64,000 nt of DNA from Sipunculus nudus (GCA_026874595.1 CM049317.1:74034618-74098617); one strand, 5' to 3'. Shown: positions 47,200-60,805, counted from the first letter of the stretch. Numbers and translations: made by a program. The notes: a model not told the origin generated them from the sequence alone.

Positions 47200-48650
47200 G
47201 TCTGCAGCCGAAATGTGTATGTAGGTTGCGCCACCTACCACGAATCCAGAAAGCTGTCAAAGTTGTATACATATCAGAAATTTTAGGCATAAAAGTCAAA
47301 ACACTACATGTATATGCGTGATTTTATACCACAGCAGACAAAAAGAAGGACTTGTGCAAAAATGGTGGCAGGTGGCGCCACCAATTTTGTGTATGATTAA
47401 GAGCTACAGTATGTGAGATCTATACACATGCAAAATTTCAGGGGGATATGTCTAACCAGTCCCGAGATATGAGCTTGGATGTCTGCAGCGTAAACTAAAA
47501 TGTAGGTGGCGCCACCTGTCATAATATCAAGAAAGCTGTCCATGATTTATAAACTTGCAAAATTTTACGCAGTTATGTCAAACCATAACAGAGATATGAG
47601 TGATTTTAGCCCACGGCAAACAAATAGACGGACGTTGGGCAAAAATGGTTACAGGTGGCCCCTCTAATTTTGTGTATGATGAAGATCTATGTGAGATTAT
47701 ACACATGCAAAATTTTGGTCCAATCGGTCAAACGGTTCTCGAGATATGAGCTGGAATGTCTGCAGCGTAAACTAGAAGGTAGGTGGCTCCACCTGTCATA
47801 AAATCAAGAAAGCTGTCCAGGATGTAAAAACCTGCAAAAATTTAGGCAGATATGTCAAACCACTGCCGAGATATGAGTGATATTATCCCAAGGCAGACAA
47901 ACAGACGGACACTGTGCAAAATTGGTTGCAGGTGGCGCCACCAGTTTTGCGTATGATAAAGAGCTATGTGAGATCTTTACACATGCCAATGTAGGTGGCT
48001 CCACCGGTCATAAAATCAAGAAAGCTGTCCAGGATGTAAAAACCTGCAAAATTTAAGGCAGATATGTCAAACTACTGCCGAGATATGAGTGATATTATCC
48101 CACGCAGACAAACAGACGGACAATGTGCAAAATTGGTTGCAGGTGGCGCCACCAGTTTTGCGTATGATAAACAGCTATGTGAGATCTATACACATGCTAA
48201 TTTTCAGGAAGATACGTCAAACCAGTCCGGAGATATAAGCATAGATGTCTGCAGCGTGAACGTGAAAGTAGGTGGCGCCACCTGTCAAAAATTTAAAAAA
48301 AAAAAACTATCCAGGATGTATACGCATGCCGAATTTCAAGTGAATCAGTAAAAACCACTGCAGAGATATGAGTGATTTTAACCCAAGGCAGATGAACAGA
48401 TGGACACTGTGCAAACATGGTTGCGGTTGGCGCCACCATTTTTGTGTATGTTATAAAGCTATCCAAGGGCTACATTTGTACAAAAAAATTCCTGATCGGT
48501 CAAACGGTTCCCGAGATATGTGGGTTTATGTTTGGAAACAGACGCACAAATGGACGCTGGGCAGAGAGGAAAGGTCAGAGGTCAACGCCAATTGGTTAGG
48601 CGCCAGTTCACATGTGACCCGATAACTGGTGTAAGTTTTGGAAAAATCCG
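47200..48650. repeat. Dimeric satellite array, about five ~280-bp units
   Basis: Units start at the palindrome GGTGGCGCCACC or a variant near 47222, 47505, 47782, 47993 and 48270. Spacing is about 280 bp, except one unit of 210 bp that has a deletion. Each unit splits into two diverged halves of ~140 bp. Both halves begin with GGTGGCGCCACC, contain 'gcaaaatttcag' or a variant, and reach 'gagatatgag'. One half ends with 'cagacaaacagacggac' and the other with 'gtctgcagcgtaaac'. The frames crossing it are repeat artefacts. Confidence 0.88.
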
Positions 48651-49480
48651 TCCAGTAGTCTCAGAGGAGTTCTCCGGAAACGAACGCGGCGTCGGCGGAA
48701 CCTGGTCAAAAACATTCCGCAAAACTTCGTTTTGGCGGATACAATATTTCACTGAACATATAAATAAATTTCAAATAATCTTTAACGATCATTTCAAATA
48801 ATTAAGTGTATGGCTCCTGTCACATGTTGTATCAATGTCTACAGTGAACATTTAACATCTAATAGTTCGATGTTCTTGTACATGAATTAACCATTGTGTG
48901 TATAAATATTTACCATTATTGTGTATAAGACAAAGGCAAAGTTGTTTTACTAATATTTCATCCTATTTGTATAAGTTTTTGCTTTAAATTTTGAACTTCA
49001 GTTTTACTCCTGCATATTTTACCTACCTATGTTCATAATTGGTAAAACATTACTTTTATAAATTATAAAATTTGTATGAAAAGAGATATGATTCACAAAA
49101 CAAGGAAACATTAATAGAATGATTCAGATTTTGTGAAACTGCAAAAACGAAAATGGCAGGTGAAAACTGTCGAGTATTATTAGTAATAGAATGAATCTGC
49201 CGCATGTGTGCGTGTTGTAACACATCGCTCGCTGGGTCAATGAGTAAAAATCGATGCGAGGAAATTCCAACAGTAAGCGGACTGTACAAAAGATAGGCAG
49301 TCGCTCAACCAAGGATGTGTACACCGGCTGAGTGTGATGACGTCATAAGTTCAGCCAGGTATGAAGCATCGGAGTACCATGACCTCATCAATTCAACCAG
49401 GTATTATGTATTAATGTTGCATCTATCTTGAATAGTTCGGCAAAGACCAAAAAAAGCCCCCCCCCCCCCCACACACACAC
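48651..49480. other. Non-coding spacer with a 42-bp direct duplication at 49336-49409
   Basis: Two copies of 'gatgacgtcataagttcagc' / 'catgacctcatcaattcaac', each followed by 'caggtat', lie 42 bp apart. The first holds a perfect TGACGTCA palindrome. No exon could be supported. Confidence 0.45.
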
Positions 49481-49498
49481 CGCTTCTCTTTCTCTCTC

Positions 49499-49535
<37 letters not shown>

Positions 49536-49600
49536 CTGTCTCTCTCTCTCTCTCTCTCTATGTCTGTCTCTCTCTCTGTCTCTCTGTCTCTCTCTCTCAT
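49459..49600. repeat. Poly-C run and (CT)n microsatellite
   Basis: A C-run (about 49459-49470) and an ACAC stretch are followed by a CT tract with TGTC interruptions from about 49487 to 49598. Confidence 0.9.
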
Positions 49601-50158
49601 GTGACTTGAAGAATTCTATATGATATGATTCAATATGCCAGACATGATATAGAATTATTTTTACTTTTACAGAAAGGCTAATGTAGTGACGAATCTGCGC
49701 CTTCGGTGAATCAGAGATTTTGGAGGGTAGAGGGTATAAAGTCTGAGGCATGCCTCCTCTCACACAAGTTGGCTTTATATTCGCGAAATTAGAATATCGC
49801 GATTTTCACTTTGTCTTTTCTTCACGGCGGTTATTTTATTTCGAGATCTCACCATTACCTAAAGTTACCTGCACAGAGTATATCCATTATAATATGAATT
49901 GATTATATTAAGTAATGTGTGCGAATACAGTATACACTGGACGGGGACCCAAGTGAACATTAAAAGAGTGGAAATTATTGTTAATTAAGCTGGTGACACA
50001 TTCCAGTGTTTATAGCATCCAATGAACGCATACGGTCATCGCATATGTCTAAACAATATTGCAAACTATAGGATTATCAGCTGCGTTCAACGGATCCGCT
50101 GATCACATATATTGACACTGCTCGATTTTTGCGATGAACGCATCCGGTAAACTCCGGT
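49601..50158. other. Non-coding spacer
   Basis: No exon, repeat or RNA gene could be supported. Confidence 0.4.
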
Positions 50159-50207
50159 AATATATATATATATATAATATATATATACATATATATATAT
50201 ATACATT

Positions 50208-50286
<79 letters not shown>
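50159..50286. repeat. (TA)n microsatellite, long
   Basis: About 128 bp of TA with a few interruptions. It is one of the longest in the window. Confidence 0.95.
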
Positions 50287-50288
<2 letters not shown>

Positions 50289-52860
50289 TATTCGAATTTA
50301 TGACGTAAAATTGGGGAAGCCCTCACTTCTTTTATCAAAATATGAGTTTTAAAGTTCATTTATGGGGTAATACTGTAAGGAAACATCCCATGTCTGTAAC
50401 ACTCAACATGCATTTCAGTATATCACCGAAAACTGCAACATTGCCTTTGATGCAATATTAAGTGACATTTAAAGCGATCACAAAATTTAACGTTAAGCAT
50501 TCACGGGCGCCAGGACAATTATTTTGGAGAGGGTGGTCTTATTCCACATTAATTTAATTAAAAACATAAATATTTAATATATTTTACTGAAATATCATTT
50601 GATATAGAGGTAATACTAACAGAATATATGTATTTTTATTTGTAATATAAATGTTTTACCATTTGACTTTCCTCGATGATGGGGCCTTTTATTTACGAAA
50701 CCGTCGCGAACACAAAGACAACCGCAGAAAGTGTGAAACACTTCTTGGCCTACTAGATATTAATTGTTAACTCAAATTTCATCTAAACGGATATAGTTCA
50801 TGCATGCTCTTGATACATTACATTTTTGTTTCACTGTCTAGGCATTTCGTTGTATAGGATATGGGAGGCAAGCACAACAGTTTTATAACTTAATCAATTA
50901 ATAAACTGACGTTTATAATTTCAATCCACTGACAAAAAGTTGTTCTTAATTGAAAAAAAACTCCCCTTTTCCGGATGATTTAATTTTAAATATGGTCAAT
51001 TTATTACTCACTTTATTATTGTATGAAAGATGGCATAAACGTTGCACACAAAATTAAACAGTTTTGCTCATGTACTATAGCGAAGTGATTTACGTTATAC
51101 AGCAAAATTTAAAACCAAGTAGAATTTAAAACTTAGCAGTATTCGAAATTGGAGAAACTGTGATATTGGTGACTACATTTTTTTCGTCTTGCTCAAATTA
51201 TATTCACATTAGTTTTTTTATTTGATATTCATATCATATGATACATGCAACATGTGTAGCTACAGGAAAGTTTACAATAAAACAGTTATATAATTAGGCG
51301 GCTCCTGTTATCCAGGCTCCCCGCGAGCTGCCATGGCATATCTCCATGACAACTCAAATTTCACTCATTATATACAGCCCAAGGTTTCCCTAATCTGAAT
51401 GAATTCACAAGAGGCTGTTTCATCTCATGTTCATGATTCGTCATACATATATATTTCCCTACATGGTACTTCCGAATGTGATTTTATTCAATAAGAAAAT
51501 TTAATGTTTAATGCATTAGTTTTATGCATTAGTTCATTACAACTATATCACTATTTGGCCTAACTAACTCATGTCAATATCGTCTAACTTTACGCTCATC
51601 ATATCTTTATAGGTTTGCAGTAACGGTACTTGTGACAGTGATTCGCACAAGATCAGAATTTCTTGGTCACGGACTAACAAGCACAGATGGATTGCGTCAT
51701 TTACATTTTAAGTAACCTTTCACAAAACACTGATTTCAATAAGATGTCTTAATCAGTAATTACGTCGTCCTGAATTAAAGAGAATTTGTTGCTCTTTTTC
51801 TAGCCGTATGGTCGTGATAACTCTACATTTTCAATGAGAATGGATATCTGGATGGGTCAATAAGAGTTTTGGAAGAACGATTGGTTGATATAAACGCATA
51901 CTGCATGTGGTCCTATACTTTCTGATACTTACGTAGTATCCTCAATGTTAATGTCCATCTGGAGAATAGAATTTAATCAAGATAAAGTTAACATTTAAAG
52001 TTTGTTGATATCATTGATATTAGTGACAGTGTATTTTTTCCACTCAGTCATGCTTTACAAAAACATTAGATACAATTTCATATAATCGAAAGGAATACAT
52101 ACTTTAAGAAAGAATTAATATATGGCCAAATGTACATGCATTTACATGTATATCAGGAGTGTTATTACCACACTTATAAATTTAGGTGTTCATGCATGTG
52201 TGTGTGTGTGGATATGTATACATATCTGAGAATTGCAGATGCATTAATGTGTTGTGTATGATGTTTGTATTCTGACTTTTTTGTATGAATAAAAACCTTA
52301 AAAAAATATTGTTGGAAACATCTAAATTAGGTCTATTGTAATTTCCTATTACATGGCTATAGGGACTGACAGGCTAGTGCGTTAATTCGTAGGTACCCAA
52401 TTGTGCAGACTGAAAACTGCTTGGCATACAACCAGGTTCAGTAAAAAAATTTATATTTGTTATCTTCATCATTAATTTAACCGCGCCGCATTGCATGCTT
52501 ATGATCTTTATATCGGAAAACTCGGGTGCAATAGACTGTGGCGGGTGAGTAACGCCGTCCCTTTTATCCTGTTCTTCATCCGATGCATTTATTTAATTAA
52601 ATCTAAAAACCATGGGCTACCCTTTGATAAATGACACTACTAAACGTAACATGGAATCCTCCTGCCGTGTTACATGAATACTTTATAATTCCATATTGTC
52701 ATTACTACACATGCAAACCCTGTAATCTTTTATACCTAATAACGTCATCAGTTTGCATCTTCTTTAGTAATGCAGCAACATACACAAACAATTTGAACAT
52801 TTAGAGGGATAGGTGATACACTGCGCATACTTTACTTTGCTAATTATCCAAAAGCAATAT
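50287..52860. other. Non-coding; one weak minus-strand exon candidate at 51933-51958
   Basis: On the minus strand 'ctattctccag' and a strong GTAAGTATC donor enclose 26 bp. The exon would enter in phase 2 and leave in phase 1, giving WTLTLRIL, and its exit fits the stem exon at 47041. An upstream partner was not found, so this is only a hint of an upstream exon of the death-domain gene. Confidence 0.2.
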
Positions 52861-52864
52861 ATAC

Positions 52865-52916
<52 letters not shown>

Positions 52917-52947
52917 ATATATGAACATATATATATGTGTGTGTGTG
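52861..52947. repeat. (TA)n/(TG)n microsatellite
   Basis: Interrupted TA tract followed by a short TG run. Confidence 0.9.
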
Positions 52948-55039
52948 TAGGTGTGTGGGTTGGCTATATATTTCATAGAAAATAACAAGCTTTTACAAAA
53001 TATGCCGAATAAAAATGTGAGATATGTCTAAAAATAAATCCTTCAAGGTGACTCAGAGACAAACATGAAGTATAATGAATCAGGAATCGCATTTCTAAAA
53101 GTGGAATTTCATCTGCTGTGGGTATTTCGCAATAGCTGTCATGGATGTTGGTATTACGATAAGGTGTTTAATGTGAATGCTTGCTCAGCGAACGTGCCAA
53201 CGTCAACGACAGGGCGTTGCCGTGTAGACAGTTGGTTCTGATCGATCTCTCAGCACGGGATCGTCTGGAACAGCCCTGTCACAGCCGAGATGCCACGCCC
53301 AAAATACCTGCTGAGCTGTCACAAACTATACGGCTCCAAGCTGGAATGCCATCGCCGCATACCGCGTTTCTTCCTCAAAATGAAACTCCTTGGGCGTTAC
53401 AGGAAATGTTTTCTCTTTATATTTTTTATGCTTCGATTATTTGCAGGAATGGAATGCAAACCTGGAAATTCTTTCCCCAGGTTGACATGGCAACCTGAAC
53501 ACCAGAAATCATTAACTCACATATCAATGGAAAGGAGTTTCAAATCTTGACAAATACAATAGTCGTGGTCACTGTAACCATGGGAACCGACTAAAATCTT
53601 AATTTTATAATCTTTATATTTTTTTTTAATTTTTATTTATTCCCTCTAGTTTGCTATCAGTAAATTTTCGGTATACATGTGCACACCGACTGTACTCGCG
53701 ATGAGTAACACTATTACTATCAGAAGACAGTGCCACAAGTCTAAAGTACAAGTACGTATGCGTAATCGGAAACCTTGATGACTGTACGAGCTGATTTTAG
53801 GTTTGTATGGCAAAGAGTCAATAGATGAACGAAATGAACATGCATTTAAAACCCATAAAGTAAGAGTATTTTAAAGATAGAGATAGGTGGAGATGGTTAG
53901 AGAGAACATAATTTATGTGCTATATATGTGAAAATATGTCGTTATATCATCTAATTTCACATGTGCAAAACAAAAAAATACTGTCCTCTTTTTAAAGATA
54001 CCAAAACAGATGACCGCCATAACAATTTCTCTCACTGTCTCTCTGTTATTATCTCTTGAATCATCATACCTCTAACTGTTCATATTCTAAGATATTTTCA
54101 GTTCTTACTCGACATGTCTATATAGATCTGGCGTCGACAGAGTTGATCATGTTGATTTGAAAATTTTAAAAATTTGTATAATAACTGGTGGCAGCACGTG
54201 TTTTTGACCTGATATGACCTCAGGAGCGCACACCTTTTCTGCATAACATGTCGATATGATAAAGATATCAGTGCGATCTGTATCCTCCCTAACACCAGGC
54301 AACATACACACAGGTGAGATGCACATGTCCGTATATAACACACACAGAGGTTCACGCGTGCATGTTGACGCACAGGTGTGCATACCTGAGGTATATAGCT
54401 TTGATAAGTCGATAAGGGCCCCCGTAATGTCATTATCAATAACATACACAAGCTACAGGTACAAATATTAAGTAGCCATTACCTTGATCATGTTGATATG
54501 AAGTATCCATGGGAACAATTTTAACCGAGTGCACCATACTTGGAACTCCACTGAAAGTTTACATGACCACGCTCCTGCCCACACTAAGCCCTCAGTTGTT
54601 GATTGATCATTCACCTGGCTCGGCTACAGTGGCCGTGTGTAAGTCATTCTGTTCATCTGTACTTTAATAAGGGCCAAGTATGAGTCACACTTCCACCTCC
54701 CCCAGGTGCCTCAAACAGATCAATGAAATATCACATTCAAACGTTCGGTCGCGACAGATATTGTTACCACGTTGCTTATCGTCAACTACGGATGCTTTAA
54801 CAGATTATATGCGATACATTTTATAAACTGGTAATATTTCCCCCCAAGAATCAACCCCAACGTTCACATTCACGTATCAACAAACTGGCAGAAAATTACT
54901 CTCATATTGTGTTAAATAGACGTTGCAAGTTGAACTTTGAATTTTAAATAAACAATATCGCTTCATCTCAGTCAAGCCCCTCTCAGAATCAATTATAATG
55001 CATTTATATACAACTTTATATATATATATTTTTTTTTTT
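52948..55039. other. Non-coding; balanced-composition patch at about 53180-53480
   Basis: From 53180 to 53480 two overlapping plus frames (105 and 86 codons) stay open and composition is more even than around it. Neither shows a domain or convincing splice borders. Confidence 0.3.
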
Positions 55040-55290
55040 GCACGTGGGATCGCTACTTTCTACCAGCGAGGTCCTACCCACAGTGAATGTGCTGGGGGCC
55101 GACGCGCGGTTTGTTTACCATGGCGATGAGTCGTCTGCTGGGTATTGTATTCAGCGCGCCAGCTGATCGCTACATTATTGGTTGTCTATAAACGGCACTA
55201 TATATACAGGGACGCGGCGGGAATATTATGTCATCAGGTCGCGGTGTCCAGCCGTGCGTACACTGAAGTAGGGTAACAACTAGGGGTGAA
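55040..55290 (+). promoter_or_regulatory. CpG-rich promoter-like island with CCAAT and TATA boxes
   Basis: It contains several CGCG words, an inverted CCAAT box (ATTGG at 55177-55181) and, just downstream, TATATATACAGGG near 55200, followed by GC-rich sequence where transcription could start. The segment around the CCAAT box is shared with 58644-58665. The plus orientation is inferred from the TATA/CCAAT order. Confidence 0.4.
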
Positions 55291-55742
55291 CCCGATAGGT
55301 CAAGCCAGCACAAATAATGTAACACTGCTCTTTAGCATTCAAGCGTCCAGTGCCAGTGCACATGTACACGTGCATCTATATTTATTTGTACACTTTATGT
55401 AATCAGTTCTAAGCTATACACAGGGGGAAGGTTTATCAAGCAACAGATACCACGGTAAATGTTGACTCAGTTAACCAGTTAATATGTCAATAAAGTACTC
55501 AGTCATTTTCTTAAATCAAATGCTTAAGGATATCTAGATTTAGTCTCGCATTAAACTGCTCTGCTCATTATATATGTTAAAATATCATTCTCGACTTGTA
55601 GTGAGAATTAAACATACCTATCAAAGATGTCTTATTTTATTTAACTCCGCTAGAAGACCATGTATCTGACATATTTTTCGTGACTTTTCCACTTGTATGC
55701 TATGAAGGCAACCGGGTGTAAAACAGGATAATCGGCATTTAC

Positions 55743-55788
55743 CATGAACTTCGGCATTTTGATCGGCTATTTCGTCATTTTCAAAATG
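55743..55788 (+). CDS. Possible first coding exon (signal-peptide-like)
   Basis: ATG in a good context (TTTACCATG) opens MNFGILIGYFVIFKMG and meets a donor GTCAGT in phase 1. The hydrophobic core GILIGYFVIF resembles a signal peptide. Possible later exons are at 56751 and 57475, both readable in phase 1. It lies about 550 bp downstream of the promoter-like island. Confidence 0.22.
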
Positions 55789-56750
55789 GGTCAGTATGTG
55801 TTAGGGAAAACTACAACAAGCCGTGTAGGACAAAACAGGCTTCAGACCACGCATTATTCGGTCGGTTAAAACTTTCATACAATTATAGGAGAGGTAGGTA
55901 TATGATGTCCCCATGAATCTTTCACGTTTCGTGAGTACAGGACACTAAGTTATAATCGTGTCGCGAGTGCAGAGCCCCCGATGGAGTCTCTTAAACCATT
56001 AGTGTGCATTTATTTTTTCTTAATTGTCATGTCTGTCTCAGATGTATTCATTTTTTTCTTCAGTTGTCATGTCATCACAGGGATATACAAGAATGGCCAC
56101 TGTCAAAGGCAACCACTGTATTTTGCCACTCTTCAAAGATAATTGAGTACATTCGCAAAATATATATTCATTCTTACTTTTATTGTCCTAATTGATAAGC
56201 CAGGGATAAAATCTGGAATGAGGTTTTAACAGTATAAATGAAAGGAATATTGAAGGTGGGGGTTAGACATAGCAGTAGAAACGGAGTGGGGCTTGACCAC
56301 AATCTGTTCCACCATGGGGTGCCCACTGAAATTTGCAACACTTTTATAAATTGATAATTAATTCAAAAGGGTAAACCGCAGTACAGGAATAAAGCTTAAA
56401 TTAAACCAATCCATACAATACAAAATGTTTTCGAAATACTATAAATCAATATATATAAATAAAGTCCATTTTTCACAACACTTCAATCCAACTGATTAAG
56501 GCCAAGTTCCCTGGTCAAATCCATAAGCAACTACATAAAGCAGCTAACTGCTGCCGATTTGGTTGTTTAGAGTCATAAATGTTCTAAATTATAAATCCAC
56601 ACTGAAGTCAGCAACCTATGGCAGACGCTAAGCCACTTGGATACAAGATCAGAAGAATCAGATGTTTTGTGTGTGTGTTTTTTTTTCTAAATCTCATATT
56701 GGTCCTTTAATCCCTTATTACTTTAATGCAATGGATGTGATGATATTCAG

Positions 56751-56968
56751 GTTTGAGAGGCGTAGAACATCAATGGGAACCCACGTGTGGAACAGAATAT
56801 AGACCTAATACAAACAAAGGAAATCTAATATGGACAAAAAGTGACAATAACAAATACAGAATAATGTTCAACAGAGACGATGAGCCGCAATGTGTGACCG
56901 GAGTTGAACATTCACGAGGGACCACTTTACACGCGAGCAGCCAATCCACATTCGTTAAGTGGAATTAA
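56751..56968 (+). CDS. Possible exon of a secreted or surface protein
   Basis: After a GATATTCAG acceptor the phase-1 frame reads LRGVEHQWEPTCGTEYRP, then NLIWTKSDNNKYRIMF and DDEPQCVTGV to a TAA. The two Cys and spaced Trp/Tyr look protein-like, but no family is recognised and no good donor precedes the stop. Confidence 0.22.
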
Positions 56969-56989
56969 TCTCACGTCGTCCAGGAACAT

Positions 56990-57230
56990 TCACTATCCTT
57001 CGGCTGCTGATGTTTCTCTCTATGGTCTAACCATTTATTTCACACCGGAAATTATGGAGTGATTGTGAAAGCCCGCCATGGCCCCCGGATTTCCTGACTA
57101 GCGGCGGTTTGATGTGAGGGGTTGCGTCTGGTTGACTCGAGTTAATGCTGATTGCGCCGTTTGTATTGATTTTACCTGACTGTTCTGATAAAGGGGGCAC
57201 ATTAATGGTCCCTAATTACCTTTCTGGGTT
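56990..57230. other. GC-richer repeat-free island
   Basis: Balanced composition, with ATTAATGGTCCCTAATTACC including homeodomain-type cores near 57204-57221. It may be regulatory; conservation is unknown. Confidence 0.25.
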
Positions 57231-57474
57231 TCCATTTTGTTTTTCACTTTTTCTGTTTTCTTTTATTCGGCTTGTAACGAGCAATCTGTCTGAGTAGTGT
57301 CATCTCTCTCTTCCCAGCTCTCCCTCCCTCATTCTCTCTCCCTCACACACACACGGCCTGTTGATGCGTGCACATTTTATCCATTTGCTGTGACGTGCAT
57401 CCTTAAAATGTAAACATTAACAAATATATATAATTCTTCCATTAATACGCATGTGTGTACCTCCATTATCATAG

Positions 57475-57692
57475 ATGATTACGAGATTTGTCATATTAAA
57501 TCTATATCCAATATGGATCAATACCAACATGTGATTAAATCGAAACCCAGATTTATCGTCTGTTGCCATCCAAATTTTGAATTAAAAGTAAATTTGAACG
57601 AAAAATATGAAGGGATATGCTTGTATGCAGATAATATCAGTTTCCCCCTCTTTTGCCGAGAACACATTTCACCCGAATTATCACTAAACTAA
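57475..57692 (+). CDS. Possible terminal exon
   Basis: After acceptor TTATCATAG a phase-1 frame encodes DYEICHIKSISNMDQY, CCHPNFELKVNLN and GICLYADNISFPLFC, ending at TAA. It is Cys-containing and less AT-biased in coding terms than neighbouring frames. No family is recognised and linkage to 55743 and 56751 is conjectural. Confidence 0.18.
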
Positions 57693-58559
57693 AGGAAGAG
57701 TATTTAATCATTTCCAACAAAACCAGATGGACAATTCTTAGCTGACGGGGAGAGGATGGGGGCGCAATTTTTCGAAATAACTAGTCTCAGAATTAAGTAT
57801 AGAATATAAGCGATAAATACAAACAGTCGGACCTGACTTTTGATCAACTCCCTCAAATTACTTTTTTAGAGCATTAACTAATTATTAAAAATTGTCTACA
57901 CCATGAGAAGATTGGTTCCCCTCCAATAAACCCCGTGTTGCCAAACACTAGTATTCTAAGGTCCTGTAGCCGGATTCTTTACTCCCATTTTACCGCAGGC
58001 GTACAGACAAATTTAACAAATTTAACCACCCTGATATACCAATGTTCATCAATATGCCAAAACCATTTAACACATTTATAATTGCATGGATCTTGCTATT
58101 GATCTTGGCTGGATAACATTGCATGAACAGCTTTTTGACTTTTCTGATGCTCATGCAGGACATAGGGGGTCATTCTTTGTAATATGTAGAAACTTCGGAA
58201 AAGAACTGATAGCCTGTTTCCTGGGAAGAAACATTCTGCACTCGGTGACATTTCGGTGTATTTCATACGTCAATATTCTTTAGATGAAAGCAATTTCAAG
58301 GTGTCACACCACAAACGCAGCGGTCATATATTTCCCGGGAACTTTACGCGCAAGTCCAGAATATCCAAACACCGTCCAGGGTTAACGATACAAGTTTATT
58401 CCGACCACGTCGAAAATGGCTTTCGCCCGCCGTTTACTGGCTCCTATCTCACAAACACAATGATTTAAAAAAATAAAGTCCTCATATTCCTAACGCGCTG
58501 CTATATTTAACTTATAAAATGAACTCAGTGACCATAATAGTCCTCTCGTGGGATTTTAC

Positions 58560-58800
58560 CTCACGCCCCGCTCAATGCAGAAACTACAACTGACATGAAA
58601 ACAGCCGTGACGTCCCGTCACAAGTGCACACGGACTATCTCTCTTATTGGTTGTCTCGAAACGGCTGTGGGCCGACTCTTGAATATACCTCGGGTCAAGA
58701 ACTACTCGAACATTCTAGTCAGCGTAATGGTCTGGTCTTTCAAACCTGTCTGCTAGAAATTATGAACTAGTACTCTAGAATGCTCTGTCAGCTAATCATA
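58560..58800. promoter_or_regulatory. Promoter-like island with CCAAT box and heat-shock-type elements
   Basis: It shares the CCAAT-containing segment (58644-58665) with the island at 55.1 kb. Downstream it has GAACATTC (58708-58715) and several CTAGAA and GAACTAG words at 58753-58779, resembling nGAAn/nTTCn heat-shock-element pentamers. CGTGACGTCCCGTCAC near 58606 is a CRE-like palindrome. No adjoining coding exon was identified. Confidence 0.35.
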
Positions 58801-60805
58801 ACAAACAGTAGTTCAGTAAGTTCAATTACTTAACACGATAAACAAATCCCGTTGAACGATCCACCGGCCGATGTCAACACAACAAATGATAAAATTAAAC
58901 ACAAATTACAACTTTATTAAATAGTATTAACTTCGTTTGCCTGTTTATATTTTATTATTCTATGAGGTTCCCATTTAACATAAACTGACCTGTCAATACA
59001 TTTGTGTCACAAGTTATTTCAAAGATTTCAACGATTTCAAGATAATTTATCTTAAAAACCCATTATTTAAAGTTTATGTTCATTAAAAGGAAAAGAAAAA
59101 TACAAAATTTTCACTGTAATCTAAAATATTTAATAATATTTAATATATAATAGCCTATTTATTTATCCTGAACATCCAATATTTTACCTCTGGATGCTAA
59201 ATGACAATTGGAATCAAGTCCCGTGAACGCCTCAAATCATAAAAATACAATAAATACAATAAAGCCTGAATTTTAAACTTTAAAATTAAAATTTGTTGCG
59301 ATCCCTGGAAATGTTTTGTTTATATTTGCACACGCATGTTTCCAAATATTACTTATCACGTGAAGTCCTTACCACAAGAACATTCAACATGTTCATTTAT
59401 TTTGCTTTGAAACAATTCAGATCCAACACGTTAACGGACAACACGCCGGTATACCTTATTTACTACATTTACTCCTACGCCATTGGTGTATTTACAAGCG
59501 CGAGACATCATACTAAATATATATCGTGGGGATATTATTTCTTTGCCATAGTCACAACACAGAAAAGTCGTACTCTTGGGAGTGACATTCAGCGCGGGGT
59601 GAATAGGAATTTGATTTGAAAAGGAATTTTATTTAAAAAGGAATTTGATTAAAAAGAAAAGAATTTTATATAAAAGGGAGCACATCTGAAAAACAGCTCT
59701 TTCCAACGGTTTTTCTAGGCAAAGACTAAGAAGATAAAGGAGTCACTAAAGCGCAAGTATTTCAGGTCACCAGGTTCATGTTGCCAGGACGACAGGAAGC
59801 TATCGAGCGCGAGTAAAATGTACCTTGTGACCTTGGACGTGTCTCACGCCGGATCAGCCGGGTGCGATGACCTTGGCCTGGGATATATGTTTGTTTTGTT
59901 ATCAAAAAGGCGGAAAATAAGGGTGTCTGTACACCTGAATAACACTGAATGATTAACATCCAAGTAACTGCATTGTGACTGAGAAGCAAGTATTAAAGAT
60001 AATTTCCTTTTCGTTAATATAGCCTTAATTCAATTCTTTTGAGTGTTTGTGCCTGTTTGTATGAAAATTGTGATCCCCAATGTTAATAGGGCGTGAACGA
60101 AATCAAAATTTTAGTATTGCCTAAAATCCGTTCCTCATGATGTTGCCTATTGAAAAAAAAATTTAGAAATTGACAAAGCAATATTAAAATAGAAGCAGCA
60201 ATGATGGAATGATGGACAGGCTTAAATAGCTAAAATGAACTAAAACATACCTTGCAAATAATTTCAGAAAGGCAATAAAATCTATACGTGAGAAAACTTT
60301 TCCCAACATCTCAATCCCAATGATAAGGTCAATGGTCCCGTGTAACAAGAGCTATACATTTAAAACTGCTGACTGGTATTGTATTGACAAAGATATTCTA
60401 AAAATGTGTCTATAAAAATTAAGTGACAAACCATGACAAAGGCCATGTCACCTGGCTTCAAGATCCACTAGGAACAGAAGGCTGTAGAATATAAAATGTT
60501 TGTTTTATAACAGCTTCATCTCATACCAAGCCTTCGTCTATTTAGTGTCAGACTTTCTGCTCATATTTGACTTTCAGGAGATAATTTCCATATATCAACG
60601 AGTGCCCACTGATGGAACTGACAATTTACAGGATTTACACCTGCTTTGGCGAGAACAACATCCATGTGTTCATGTATATCTATTTGTAATGCAAGGTAAG
60701 AATAACTTGCAATTAAAAAAAAAATATGGGCCATACTAAAAATGCAATATGTTAAATGTCAAGTTTACTTTTGAAATATTTAATTACCAATGTTCGCATA
60801 ACTTT
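58801..60805. other. Non-coding spacer
   Basis: No exon could be supported. The 108-codon frame at 59293-59619 has no domain and the composition of random AT-rich DNA. Confidence 0.4.

Noticed and set aside
47998-48625. Open frames rich in Thr/Gly in the satellite array
   Set aside because: They follow the tandem repeat and are not bounded by splice sites.
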